This document shows positions 15,435 to 23,832 of a stretch of DNA of 64,000 nucleotides, piece after piece. Source of the DNA: Clostridia bacterium (GTDB lineage Bacteria > Bacillota > Clostridia > TANB77 > CAG-508); contig JAFWYK010000009.1 in NCBI GenBank assembly GCA_017517685.1, positions 62,001 to 126,000 of the forward strand, written 5' to 3'. How positions within the stretch are numbered: the stretch's first letter is position 1; every line of letters starts with the position of its first letter. The notes beneath the pieces were generated by a model that was not told the DNA's origin, searched no databases, and worked only from the letters and a program-made list of their open reading frames with translations. The translations under genes were made by a program, and so were the position numbers.

Positions 15435-16703
15435 TTAAATATATTCAATTGGTATCATATAATTTTTGTCATCAATTGGATGAATATTTTTTGTTAAACA
15501 AATTACAGCACCATTAGGTGAATTCATTTCAAATTTTTTTACAATATTAAAATTTTTAATTGCATCTTTATCAGGATTTGAATTTTTCTTAATTTCAACT
15601 GGGTAAATATTATCTTCATATAATATTAATAAATCAATTTCTTTTCCGTTATTATCACGATAATAATATAAATGCTTTTTAGGATCTCTTTGATTATTAG
15701 TATAGCTTTTTACAATTTCAGAGATAATATATGTTTCAAAAATTTGACCACTATAATTACTTCTTTGTAATGTTTCACTGCTTACATATCCAGTTAAATA
15801 ACAAGCTAATCCTGTGTCCATGAAATAAATTTTTGGTCTTTTTATAATACGTCCTACATTATTATTCATGTGTGGTTGTAATAAAAAGATGATATAAGTA
15901 TTACTTAAAATTCCAGTCCATTTTGTAACTGTTTCAGAGTCAACACCAATATCCTTTGCTATATCAGATGCATTAAATTCTTGACCAGTTCTTGCTGCTA
16001 AACTAGATATAAATTTCATAAATTTTGGTTCATCTTGTATATTAACAATTTTTCTTATGTCTCTTTCTATATATGTTCTTAAATAAGATGAATAGAAAGC
16101 TTCAAGATTAATATCTTTGTTTTTGTATAATTCTGGATAACTTCCTCTAAAAATTCTTTCAAAAATATTTCCCATGTATTCATATTTTAATGGTTCCTTT
16201 TTTCTAATAATGTCAATGTTAGGAATAAAAATTTCTTCAATTGAATTTGATATTTCTCTTGTAGATAATGGATATAAATCAATTATCCCGACTCTTCCTG
16301 CAAGAGATTCTGTTATATTTTCCATTGTTTCAAAAACTTGAGAACCAGTTAAATAATATAATGTTCCAACTTTTTTTCCATCTCCAAACATTTCATTTTT
16401 TCTTGCTTCATCAATAGCTAATTTTATATAGGATAATAAATTAGGTGCATATTGAAATTCATCTATTATTAATGGAACACCATGTGTTCTTAAAAATGTT
16501 TCTGGGTCATCAATAGCAAGAGTACGTTCATTTAAATCATCTAAACTAACTTCATTAATAGTTTGACTTTTGGTTGTACTTATATATTGTAAAACTGTAC
16601 TTTTTCCAGATTGTCTAGAACCAGTTATTAAAATAGATGGAAAATTGTCATACATTTCTTCTAATTTATTTTCAATAGTTCTATGAATATAATTAGTTGT
16701 CAT
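15435..16703 (-). CDS. ATP-binding protein, AAA_14 / DUF4143 type (second)
   Basis: Start set at ATG 16703, preceded by a perfect AAGGAGG; the in-frame TTG at 16721 lies inside the dyad. The 422-residue protein has Walker A GSRQSGKS at residues 28-35, Walker B VPLIIDEFQ near residue 79, and sensor YYLTGSQVF. The DUF4143 C-terminal part ends in a nuclease-like core, KEIDLLI...PVEIKK, with the full D...ExK residues that the copy at 1604 lacks. Overall it is only distantly similar to the 1604 protein, so it is not a recent duplicate. Single-gene unit in a tRNA-fMet islet. Function unknown. Confidence 0.9.
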   Translation of the reverse strand: MTTNYIHRTIENKLEEMYDNFPSILITGSRQSGKSTVLQYISTTKSQTINEVSLDDLNERTLAIDDPETFLRTHGVPLIIDEFQYAPNLLSYIKLAIDEARKNEMFGDGKKVGTLYYLTGSQVFETMENITESLAGRVGIIDLYPLSTREISNSIEEIFIPNIDIIRKKEPLKYEYMGNIFERIFRGSYPELYKNKDINLEAFYSSYLRTYIERDIRKIVNIQDEPKFMKFISSLAARTGQEFNASDIAKDIGVDSETVTKWTGILSNTYIIFLLQPHMNNNVGRIIKRPKIYFMDTGLACYLTGYVSSETLQRSNYSGQIFETYIISEIVKSYTNNQRDPKKHLYYYRDNNGKEIDLLILYEDNIYPVEIKKNSNPDKDAIKNFNIVKKFEMNSPNGAVICLTKNIHPIDDKNYMIPIEYI

Positions 16704-16713
16704 ATAAACCTCC

Positions 16714-16779
16714 TTATACAAATTCCGATTGCAATTCGGAATTTGTATAAATTATAACATTTTATTTATAATTTATCAA
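16714..16779 (-). promoter_or_regulatory. Promoter plus 15-bp-arm dyad upstream of DUF4143 ATPase
   Basis: Minus strand TTGATA (16774-16779), 17 bp, TATAAT (16751-16756). A perfect dyad follows immediately: arms 16736-16750 and 16714-16728, TCGGAATTTGTATAA and its complement, with a 7-bp centre. The proximal arm touches the ribosome binding site. The layout matches that at 1535-1581 although the sequences differ. Confidence 0.75.
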
Positions 16780-16927
16780 TATATTTTATACAAATTGTTT
16801 ATTTAATATTATATATAAGCAATGAAAATGCGATTAAATAATAGAAAAGTATTAAAATTGATATTTTATTATTTGTTATGGAAATGTTTGAATACTAAAT
16901 TCTTTAACATTAGTTACTTTTGAATGA

Positions 16928-16989
16928 TTTTAAAATATAATAAAAACGCCGAAATTCGTTAAAATTTCGGCGTTTTTTGGTTGCGGGAG
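16928..16989 (-). repeat. 62-bp direct repeat: tRNA-fMet 3' end plus terminator (displaced copy)
   Basis: Matches 21253-21314 at 58 of 62 bases. It includes a terminator stem (CGCCGAAATT / AATTTCGGCG) and the first 12 bases of the tRNA 3' end. Two of the four differences are compensatory in the stem (G-C here, A-T in the other copy), so the hairpin is kept in both. The remaining 16703-17150 stretch holds nothing else I can identify. Confidence 0.85.
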
Positions 16990-17150
16990 ATGGACTGGTT
17001 TGAAGTTGAAATCCCAATTTATCAATCGTTTTTCTCTTTTATATTATTATAATGGATGTAAATAGTGAGAGATAATATTAGATATAGAAATATATTGAAA
17101 AACAAAAATTATGATGATATGATGTAGAAAAGTGAAAAGGAAGTGATTTA

Positions 17151-18875
17151 ATGAGTGAATTAGAAAAGCAATTAAAGGAATATTTAAATACTAATGTATA
17201 TAATTATGCATTTCTTATAAATGGTCAATGGGGCTCAGGAAAAACACATTTTATAAAAAAATTTATTAAAGATAATAATGAATCTAAAATATTCTTAAAT
17301 ATATCGCTTAATGGATTAGAAAATATTGAAGATATTGATATACAGATAATAGAAGAATTGATAAAGCATCTTGGAAAAGGTGTGTTAGAAAGTATAAATT
17401 TAAAGGATATAAGAAAACAAGTTAAATCAAAAAATATTATGAGTCTTATAAATAAAGACTTCCCGAATGTAATTCTTTCTGTTGTCTTGGATTTGATTAC
17501 AGATAAATTAGACAATAAAAATGTTGTGTTAATCTTTGATGATTTAGAAAGATGCAATATAGAAATAAAAAAATTGCTTGCTTATATTAATGACTATATA
17601 GAAAAGCAAGAATTAAAAGTTATCATAATTGCAAATGAAAAAGAAATGGAAGAAAAAGATGAATACATAAAAATAAAAGAAAAATTTATAGGACATTCTA
17701 TTGAATTTATTCCTAATATAAAAAACAATTATTTGACATTTATAGAAAAACTTGAAGATGATAAATTAAAAAATATATTAATAAGAAATGTTGAATATTT
17801 AATATTTGAATTGGAAGAACAAAAACATTTAAATATGAGAACAGTTCAGTTCATAATTGATAAATTCATTAATTTATACAATATGATATTAAAAGACTCT
17901 GAATTTGATAATGACATTGATGCTACAGAATACATTTTTAAATATATAACATATATTTCAATAGTGTATAAAAAAGGTGAAAATTTATATAAAAAATGGA
18001 AAAATAATGAATATGGTTATATTAATTTAAAAGAAGATGATAATTTTAATAATTATAGATATGGATTTAAATTTATTGATTTATATATAACAAAAGGAAT
18101 TTTAAATTCAGAACAAATATTGGAAATATTAAAAAGATTTAAAAAAAGTTTATCAATAAAAGAGGGACCATATGATAGATTAAGGAATTACTATTGGGAA
18201 ATGGAAGATGAGGAAGTATATAATGGAATTGATGAACTGAAACAAAATTTTAGAAATAATACATATAATACAAACAACATATTAAATTCTTTAATGTTAT
18301 TATTAAAATTAGAAGATATTGGTTATAAAATAGAATTGGAAGATTTTATGAATGTTTTCAAGAAAACAATAGATAATGATTCTAGTAATGATTGTTTACA
18401 CTTTGCAATTAATTTTGTGGATTTTTCGAATGCATCTGAAGATATAACGAAAAAATATTCAAATATTGTAAAAGAAATAAAGAAGTATGTTTTAAAAACA
18501 AAATTTGGAAAAATTGAAGAATATATTCAAACTAAAAATTTTAAGATGTTATTTGAAGAAATGCAAACTAATGAAACATATTTTAATTATATTGCTATAA
18601 ATGGTTTTTTTAGTAATATAAATATGGATGAGTTTATAAATAATTTAGAGAACACGGAATCTGTTATTGAATTAGCTTATTTTAAATATTTTTGTAATAA
18701 ATTATTCCAGGATTTGAGGTATATTGAAAATTTTGATAAAGAGTTAGATTGTATAAATAAATTAAGTGAAAAATTAAAACAACTAAAAATAGAAGATAAT
18801 ATAGGAAAATCAAATATAATAAAAGCAATAATAGAAGAATGTGAATTATTTATAAAAAATAATTTAAAACAATAG
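17151..18875 (+). CDS. KAP-like P-loop NTPase
   Basis: 574 residues, GGAAG ribosome binding site 7 nt before the ATG. Walker A NGQWGSGKTHF at about residues 23-33 and Walker B NVVLIFDDLERC near 123-134 match the KAP P-loop family; the DDLER pattern is typical. Residues ~290-574 are a long helical Lys/Glu/Asn-rich region without a recognisable domain. No membrane segment is seen, unlike many KAP proteins. Members of this family are found in mobile and phage-defence islands, often with a membrane or toxin partner. Here it stands alone in a tRNA-fMet islet, so a defence role is only a guess. Confidence 0.8.
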   Translation: MSELEKQLKEYLNTNVYNYAFLINGQWGSGKTHFIKKFIKDNNESKIFLNISLNGLENIEDIDIQIIEELIKHLGKGVLESINLKDIRKQVKSKNIMSLINKDFPNVILSVVLDLITDKLDNKNVVLIFDDLERCNIEIKKLLAYINDYIEKQELKVIIIANEKEMEEKDEYIKIKEKFIGHSIEFIPNIKNNYLTFIEKLEDDKLKNILIRNVEYLIFELEEQKHLNMRTVQFIIDKFINLYNMILKDSEFDNDIDATEYIFKYITYISIVYKKGENLYKKWKNNEYGYINLKEDDNFNNYRYGFKFIDLYITKGILNSEQILEILKRFKKSLSIKEGPYDRLRNYYWEMEDEEVYNGIDELKQNFRNNTYNTNNILNSLMLLLKLEDIGYKIELEDFMNVFKKTIDNDSSNDCLHFAINFVDFSNASEDITKKYSNIVKEIKKYVLKTKFGKIEEYIQTKNFKMLFEEMQTNETYFNYIAINGFFSNINMDEFINNLENTESVIELAYFKYFCNKLFQDLRYIENFDKELDCINKLSEKLKQLKIEDNIGKSNIIKAIIEECELFIKNNLKQ

Positions 18876-18885
18876 AATAATAAAT

Positions 18886-18915
18886 AAAAATAACTCAATA
18901 AGTTGGGTTATTTTT
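18886..18915 (+). terminator. Terminator of KAP NTPase gene
   Basis: AAAAATAACTCAA pairs with TTGGGTTATTTTT (one G-U), 4-nt loop. Confidence 0.85.
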
Positions 18916-18932
18916 GTTTTCCGTGGAAAAGT

Positions 18933-19071
18933 TTGAAAAACCGAGAAAGGTTTTTCAAGATATTATTTTTTAGTTTTTGGTAGTTGATAACGAAAAATAA
19001 TAAAAAATAATGAAAAAGGGTTTAGAAAGGGAAATAATTTCCATTTCTCGCACGGAAACTCTGTGAGTTTC
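18933..19071. other. Gene-free stretch with three hairpins
   Basis: Between the KAP gene and the sigma operon lie TTGAAAAACC/GGTTTTTCAA (18933-18958), GGAAAT/ATTTCC (19030-19042) and GAAACTC/GAGTTTC (19055-19071). There is no reading frame of note. It could encode a structured RNA or be leftover island DNA. Confidence 0.35.
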
Positions 19072-19141
19072 TAGTGTGTTAGAAACTAAAATAAGTTTGT
19101 AGTTAGTTATATCAAAGCTGTAATTGTATATTAAAAAGAAA

Positions 19142-19254
19142 TATACACAGATGTAAGATTATGATATAATTTAATCGATAAATTATAATTTATTGATTTG
19201 AGATAGACAAAATACATTTTTTGGATTAGTTACAAGGATAACTAATCTTTTTTT
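19142..19254 (+). promoter_or_regulatory. Sigma-A promoter followed by leader terminator
   Basis: TATACA (19142-19147), 17 bp, TATAAT (19165-19170). About 50 bp downstream a strong terminator follows: GATTAGTTA (19224-19232) / TAACTAATC (19239-19247) and T7. Transcription from here would stop ~90 nt before the sigma gene, giving a ~78-nt RNA or an attenuated leader. Confidence 0.55.
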
Positions 19255-19277
19255 ATTATGAAATAGATATTTTTATA

Positions 19278-19304
19278 TGAAACCTAAATGAAAATTAGCG
19301 ACTC
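19278..19304 (+). promoter_or_regulatory. ECF-type autoregulatory promoter
   Basis: TGAAAC (19278-19283), 15 bp, CGACTC (19299-19304). The TGAAAC...CGxC layout is that of ECF sigma promoters in Gram-positive bacteria, about 35 bp before the sigma start codon. It implies the sigma factor transcribes its own operon. Confidence 0.65.
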
Positions 19305-19341
19305 TTATATATAGAATAGAATTTTATAAGATTGGAGATAT

Positions 19342-19908
19342 ATGTTGAAAGAATTAATAAAAAGAGCTCAAAATGGAGATGCTAATGCGTTTACAAACTT
19401 AATATTAAGTATAAAAAATGATTTATTTAAAATTGCTAAAACTAGATTAGTAAATGATGCAGATATAGAAGATGTTATTCAAGAGACGATGATAGAAACA
19501 TATAAGTTTATTAAAAAATTGAAAGAACCAGAAAAATTTAAAAAATGGGTAATAAAAATACTTATAAATAAATGTAATAAATTGTATAAGAAAAAATATA
19601 GAAATGATATTTCAATAGAGTTATATAATTTAGACAACTATATAATGTTAAACACTAATAAGGATATTGAAGATGATTTAAATTTTTATTACTTAATTAA
19701 TACTTTAAAATATGAAGAAAGAATAGTTATTGTCTTGCATTACATGGAACAATATTCAATTGAAGATATTTCAAATACTTTAAAAATGAATAAAAATACT
19801 ATAAAGACGCATCTTTATAGAGCTAGAGAAAAGATAAAGAAAATAATTGAGGAAGAAGAGGAGGGGAAATATGAAAGATGTAGACAAAAGAATAACAGAT
19901 ATTGTTAA
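19342..19908 (+). CDS. ECF-type RNA polymerase sigma factor (second)
   Basis: 188 residues with GGAG before the ATG. Region 2: DADIEDVIQETMIETYKFI (about residues 40-58). Region 4: SIEDISNTLKMNKNTIKTHLYRAREKIKK (about 137-165) with a helix-turn-helix. Closer to classic Bacillus ECF factors than the one at 3097. Its 3' end overlaps the next gene by 38 nt, so expression is coupled. Likely released from the membrane partner by an envelope signal, then acting on the TGAAAC/CGACTC promoter just upstream. Confidence 0.92.
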   Translation: MLKELIKRAQNGDANAFTNLILSIKNDLFKIAKTRLVNDADIEDVIQETMIETYKFIKKLKEPEKFKKWVIKILINKCNKLYKKKYRNDISIELYNLDNYIMLNTNKDIEDDLNFYYLINTLKYEERIVIVLHYMEQYSIEDISNTLKMNKNTIKTHLYRAREKIKKIIEEEEEGKYERCRQKNNRYC

Positions 19909-21100
19909 TAAAAAAATTAATGAGCCACATAGTTTTGAAAACGCTATTATTCATGCTCTTGATAACGTAGATAACGATAAGTTTAACATAAGAAAAATGG
20001 CTGTTGCAATTTGTACAACATTAATTATTACTACGGGAATTGTTCATGCAAATGAAATAAGAGATTATGTAATAAGTAAATTTTATTATAATCATGATCA
20101 AGGTATTGATGAAGCAATAAATAATGGTTATATTGATTTAATAGATGAAAATCAAATTGCATTTGGTATAAAAAGTGATGAGATGTCAATTGAAGCGTAT
20201 GAAACGGATATAATAATAAAAGATATGCTGATGGATGATTACAATTTAAATTTTACTTTTTCTATTGATGTGAGTGATAAAATTAATATTAAGAATTATG
20301 ATAATTATATTATGCATAATATATTAATTGCAGATGAGAATTGTAATATATTGTATTGTGGTAGTAAAAAATTATTTGATGAATATTGTAAAAATAATAG
20401 ATTAAATTATGATTATTTTGAAGAAAATGAACATGTAATGAATGGTTCTATGACTGGCTATATTGTAAATAGAGATTATGAAAATAACAAATTAGATTTT
20501 GTGTGTAGTATCATAAATGATAGGGAAAAGAAATATCCAAAAAGTGAAAAATTATTAATTGTAATAGATAAATTTGTGTTAGAAAGTAAAGAAATAGAAC
20601 CAAAAGGCAATAATGTAGAGATTGATGGACGATGGGAATTAATGGTTAATGTTGATGAAAAATTTGTTGAAAGAGGATGTGTTGATTATAAAGTAAAAGA
20701 TAATATTTATAATGATATAGATATTATTGAAGCCAAATTAACTAATACAGGTTTTACATTTAAATGTAAAATAGAAAATGAACCGTTAATTAAAGAAAAT
20801 GATACATTAGAAGAAAGAAATAAGAAGATAAATGTATTTCAAGAATATTATTGTATTGATGGAAAATGCGTTCCCAATTATATAGAGGATTGTTATTTAG
20901 AAGATAAATATGGAAATAAATTTTATCAACCGGATTCAGGAATAGCAAATCCATATATAATAAATTTGGAAACTGGAGAATTGTTATTTAAGACAGGTTT
21001 TACTTATACATTGTCTAAAAAAACTGATATGATTAAGATTTATTTTACGATTAATTTGCCAGATGATCAAAGGACAATTTGTATAGAATTTAAAGAATAA
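19871..21100 (+). CDS. Membrane anti-sigma-like protein (DUF4179-like layout)
   Basis: Start set at ATG 19871, preceded by GAGGAGGGG, giving 409 residues. The cytoplasmic N-terminus is ~42 residues (MKDVDKRITDIVNKKINEP). One membrane segment follows (~43-62, MAVAICTTLIITTGIVHA), then a large outside domain of beta-rich character with several Cys. The order (ECF sigma, then N-in single-TM protein with a big outer domain) is that of sigma/anti-sigma pairs whose partner has a DUF4179-type domain. The outer domain probably senses the signal. No zinc-binding HxxxCxxC motif is visible. Same organisation as 3627-4337 but much larger. Confidence 0.7.
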   Translation: MKDVDKRITDIVNKKINEPHSFENAIIHALDNVDNDKFNIRKMAVAICTTLIITTGIVHANEIRDYVISKFYYNHDQGIDEAINNGYIDLIDENQIAFGIKSDEMSIEAYETDIIIKDMLMDDYNLNFTFSIDVSDKINIKNYDNYIMHNILIADENCNILYCGSKKLFDEYCKNNRLNYDYFEENEHVMNGSMTGYIVNRDYENNKLDFVCSIINDREKKYPKSEKLLIVIDKFVLESKEIEPKGNNVEIDGRWELMVNVDEKFVERGCVDYKVKDNIYNDIDIIEAKLTNTGFTFKCKIENEPLIKENDTLEERNKKINVFQEYYCIDGKCVPNYIEDCYLEDKYGNKFYQPDSGIANPYIINLETGELLFKTGFTYTLSKKTDMIKIYFTINLPDDQRTICIEFKE

Positions 21101-21104
21101 AAAT

Positions 21105-21136
21105 AAAACAAGGTAAAATTTATTTTACCTTGTTTT
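21105..21136 (+). terminator. Terminator of second sigma operon
   Basis: AAAACAAGGTAAAA (21105-21118) pairs perfectly with TTTTACCTTGTTTT (21123-21136), followed by more T. Confidence 0.9.
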
Positions 21137-21252
21137 ATTTTTTTATTGTTATTATTAAAATATGAATGTATTATTTTATTGTAATCGTTTGATTACTTAT
21201 TCAAATCTAAAACCATTAATTTGGTATTAGATAAAAAAGTCGGGCTTATCAA

Positions 21253-21302
21253 TTTTAAAACATAATAAAAACACCGAAATTCGTTGAAATTTCGGTGTTT
21301 TT

Positions 21303-21314
<12 letters not shown>
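21253..21314 (-). repeat. 62-bp direct repeat: tRNA-fMet 3' end plus terminator (tRNA copy)
   Basis: The tRNA-proximal partner of 16928-16989. The hairpin ACACCGAAATT / AATTTCGGTGT with a T-run on the minus strand is the working terminator of tRNA-fMet. Confidence 0.85.
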
Positions 21315-21378
<64 letters not shown>

Positions 21379-21402
21379 ATGTTATTATTGTGAACATAAA
21401 GT

Positions 21403-21431
21403 ATTATACACACAATAGGTTGCTTTGTCAA
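21403..21431 (-). promoter_or_regulatory. Promoter of tRNA-fMet
   Basis: Minus strand TTGACA, 17 bp, TATAAT. Confidence 0.85.
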
Positions 21432-21504
21432 GCTTTTTTGTGAAAAAATGATATTTTGAATGTCTTTAATATATTATATGCTAAATTTTTGAAAAGATTA
21501 CAAC

Positions 21505-21530
21505 AAAAAAAGCCTCTATATAGAGGCTTT
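21505..21530 (-). terminator. Terminator of polytopic membrane protein gene
   Basis: Palindrome AAAGCCTCTA/TAGAGGCTTT at 21509-21530, followed on the minus strand by a T7 run. Confidence 0.85.
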
Positions 21531-21534
21531 AATT

Positions 21535-23157
21535 CTAGTGTTTTTCAAATAATGTGAAGTTTTCATCTTCATATATAACATCATAACCAATATCTGCTTT
21601 TAAATATGGTGTTGTAATTTCATCTGTGTATAGAAGTATATGTGTAAAATCATATTTATCAAATACATCTTCATAGTGTCCTACACCATTTGAAATGTAG
21701 ATGTAATCATAGAATATATCAGTATCGTTAAATTCACTACAATAAACATCAAGTCTTGAATCTATAAATACTGGAATATCGTGAAACATTAAGTAACTAC
21801 CAAAATTATATGAGTTATAAATTCTAATATTTTCATAATCTAAATTTTCTTTGATATATTCTACTGCTTTAACAGGGTACATGTCTTCTTTAGCGTAATC
21901 GTGTTGTGACATATCAAGTAAATGATTTGTTGTAAATATTGTTACTAAGAAAACCAACACTAAAAATGCAATTTTAGAAGAAAAGATTTTTTCTAAAATA
22001 TCTATGTCATCTCTAATTAATAAGTTTGTTGCAGAAATAACTACGTCGTTTAGTACATATGATCCAATAAATACTAATAAGAATGCATATCTATTACTAC
22101 ATAATCCCATAAATAATAGACCAGCTAGTAAAAATCCATGTTCAGATTTTAGTTTTGATGGAACAAATGCTATAAAACAAGCAATAGTAATTGTAAATGT
22201 TAAGAATGCAATGTTTGCAAGTGGAATTGTTGGTTGCATTTCAGCGATATGATCATATGAACGCATTTCACCAAAATTGCTTGGACCAAACATTGACTTA
22301 ACAATGTAAGTATAAGGAGTTCCATGTATAGGAGTAATTAATCCTGTTAATGCAAGTAATATAAATAGTATTAATAAACCTTTAACATTATAAAAATCTC
22401 TTTTTATGATTTTATAATCTGAATATTTACCTTTTCTTTCCTCAATTAATCTTTCATAGTCCTTAATGTCTTTTCTGTACATTTCAACTCTTTCAGATTC
22501 TGGTGGTAATTTACTTATTTTCTTTTCTAAATTTCTAATACATTTTTTGTATATAAATCTTGATGTAAAGATATTTGATATAGCTGATGCAAAGTATGGT
22601 AAAAATAGTACGAGCATTAATGGCCATGTAGCTGCGTGCATATTGGCTACTATTACACCAGAGATTAATATTATTATAGGATAAATCTTTTTATTAGTTT
22701 CAATGAATTGTTCAATACAATAGATTTCTATTATAAAGAATAGAAATGAAACTACTTGTGATCTAGCTGTAAATGCATTTTGTGTAACATATATAGAAAA
22801 AAGTGTTACAAAGAATGATATTACAGGAGATTTTCCTCTTTTTGATAAACAATAGAACATTATTAATGCTGTTATTATTGTAAATATAATAGTGGTAATG
22901 TATATACCAGTGAAATTGAATGCACTATATATTAAATAGATAATAATATCAAAAAGCCAGTGTGAATGTGAATAATATAAATCTTTTTGAGCCCATGTAA
23001 AATGCTCTTGCATATCAATTCCGTTTTCAAGTAAATACTTTCCAATAGCTATATTAAAAAATGTATCATTTTGAAATGGTTTAATTACTATACCAATACA
23101 AAAGATAGCGATAACTATTGAAAGAAAGATCATTAGTTTTTTATTATTTTTTTTCAT
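21535..23157 (-). CDS. Polytopic membrane protein, GT-C-like
   Basis: 540 residues with about a dozen membrane segments. A long cytoplasmic loop lies near residues 205-245 (KKISKLPPESERVEMYRK). A C-terminal ~130-residue outside domain has FIDSRLDVYCSEFND. The first outside loop contains QNDTFFNIAIGKYLL and FTWAQKDLYYSHSHW, an acidic/aromatic arrangement like that in membrane glycosyltransferases of the GT-C fold. The nearest AGGAG-like site is about 28 nt before the ATG and no other in-frame start exists, so translation initiation is unusual. Substrate unknown. Confidence 0.7.
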   Translation of the reverse strand: MKKNNKKLMIFLSIVIAIFCIGIVIKPFQNDTFFNIAIGKYLLENGIDMQEHFTWAQKDLYYSHSHWLFDIIIYLIYSAFNFTGIYITTIIFTIITALIMFYCLSKRGKSPVISFFVTLFSIYVTQNAFTARSQVVSFLFFIIEIYCIEQFIETNKKIYPIIILISGVIVANMHAATWPLMLVLFLPYFASAISNIFTSRFIYKKCIRNLEKKISKLPPESERVEMYRKDIKDYERLIEERKGKYSDYKIIKRDFYNVKGLLILFILLALTGLITPIHGTPYTYIVKSMFGPSNFGEMRSYDHIAEMQPTIPLANIAFLTFTITIACFIAFVPSKLKSEHGFLLAGLLFMGLCSNRYAFLLVFIGSYVLNDVVISATNLLIRDDIDILEKIFSSKIAFLVLVFLVTIFTTNHLLDMSQHDYAKEDMYPVKAVEYIKENLDYENIRIYNSYNFGSYLMFHDIPVFIDSRLDVYCSEFNDTDIFYDYIYISNGVGHYEDVFDKYDFTHILLYTDEITTPYLKADIGYDVIYEDENFTLFEKH

Positions 23158-23387
23158 AAAAATTGATAAAAGCTGTTGCCTTTAAACTCCTTTCTTTCAA
23201 ACATATGTAATATTTATAATGATAAAGAAATTATATCATAAAGATATAAAAAGTAAAGAGAAAAAGGTTTTATGTAAATTTTTTCTCTAAAATACTGGAA
23301 ATTTACATAAAAATGTGTTATAATTAAAAAGCTTTGAGAAATCAGGTAAAAAATAATATAGTAAAAAACTGGAAATAGGAGGCAAAA

Positions 23388-23747
23388 ATGAATTATATTT
23401 TTATTCACTATCCGAAATGTACTACATGTCAAAGAGCAAAAAAATTCTTAGATGAAAATCAAATCAAATATACAGAAAGACATATAGTAACAGAAACACC
23501 TACTTATGAAGAATTAAAAGCTATTATTGAGGCTAGTGGTTTACCTGTTAGTAAATTCTTTAATACAAGTGGAATGCTTTATAGAAGCATGAATTTAAAA
23601 GAAGAGTTAAAAAGTAGCTCTGATGATGAAAAAATTAGATTATTAGCAAGCAATGGAATGTTAATAAAAAGACCTATATTAATAAAGAAAAACAAAATAT
23701 TATTAGGTTTTAAAGAAGATGAATGGAAAGAAATCAAATCAAAATAG
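23388..23747 (+). CDS. ArsC/Spx-family thioredoxin-fold protein
   Basis: 119 residues with AGGAGG 7 nt before the ATG. The redox pair is CTTC at residues 11-14, the region RHIVTETPTYEEL follows, and the RPILIKKNKILLGFKEDEW end is typical of the ArsC/Spx/MgsR (YffB-like) family. A CxxC rather than a single Cys points to the Spx/MgsR side, which binds RNA polymerase under thiol stress, but arsenate-reductase-like enzymes cannot be excluded. No ars genes are nearby. Confidence 0.85.
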   Translation: MNYIFIHYPKCTTCQRAKKFLDENQIKYTERHIVTETPTYEELKAIIEASGLPVSKFFNTSGMLYRSMNLKEELKSSSDDEKIRLLASNGMLIKRPILIKKNKILLGFKEDEWKEIKSK

Positions 23748-23772
23748 ATAAATAAAATCCAATACTTACCAA

Positions 23773-23810
23773 ACAAAAAAAGAGAATTATTAAAAATTCT
23801 CTTTTTTTGT
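23773..23810. terminator. Bidirectional terminator
   Basis: ACAAAAAAAGAGAATT (23773-23788) pairs with AATTCTCTTTTTTTGT (23795-23810); convergent genes on both sides. Confidence 0.9.
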
Positions 23811-23832
23811 TTTATATTGATAGTTAAAATTA

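Noticed and set aside
17151..18875. KAP NTPase as a proven anti-phage gene
   Set aside because: It has the fold, but no membrane helices, no partner gene and no defence genes beside it. Left as a guess only.
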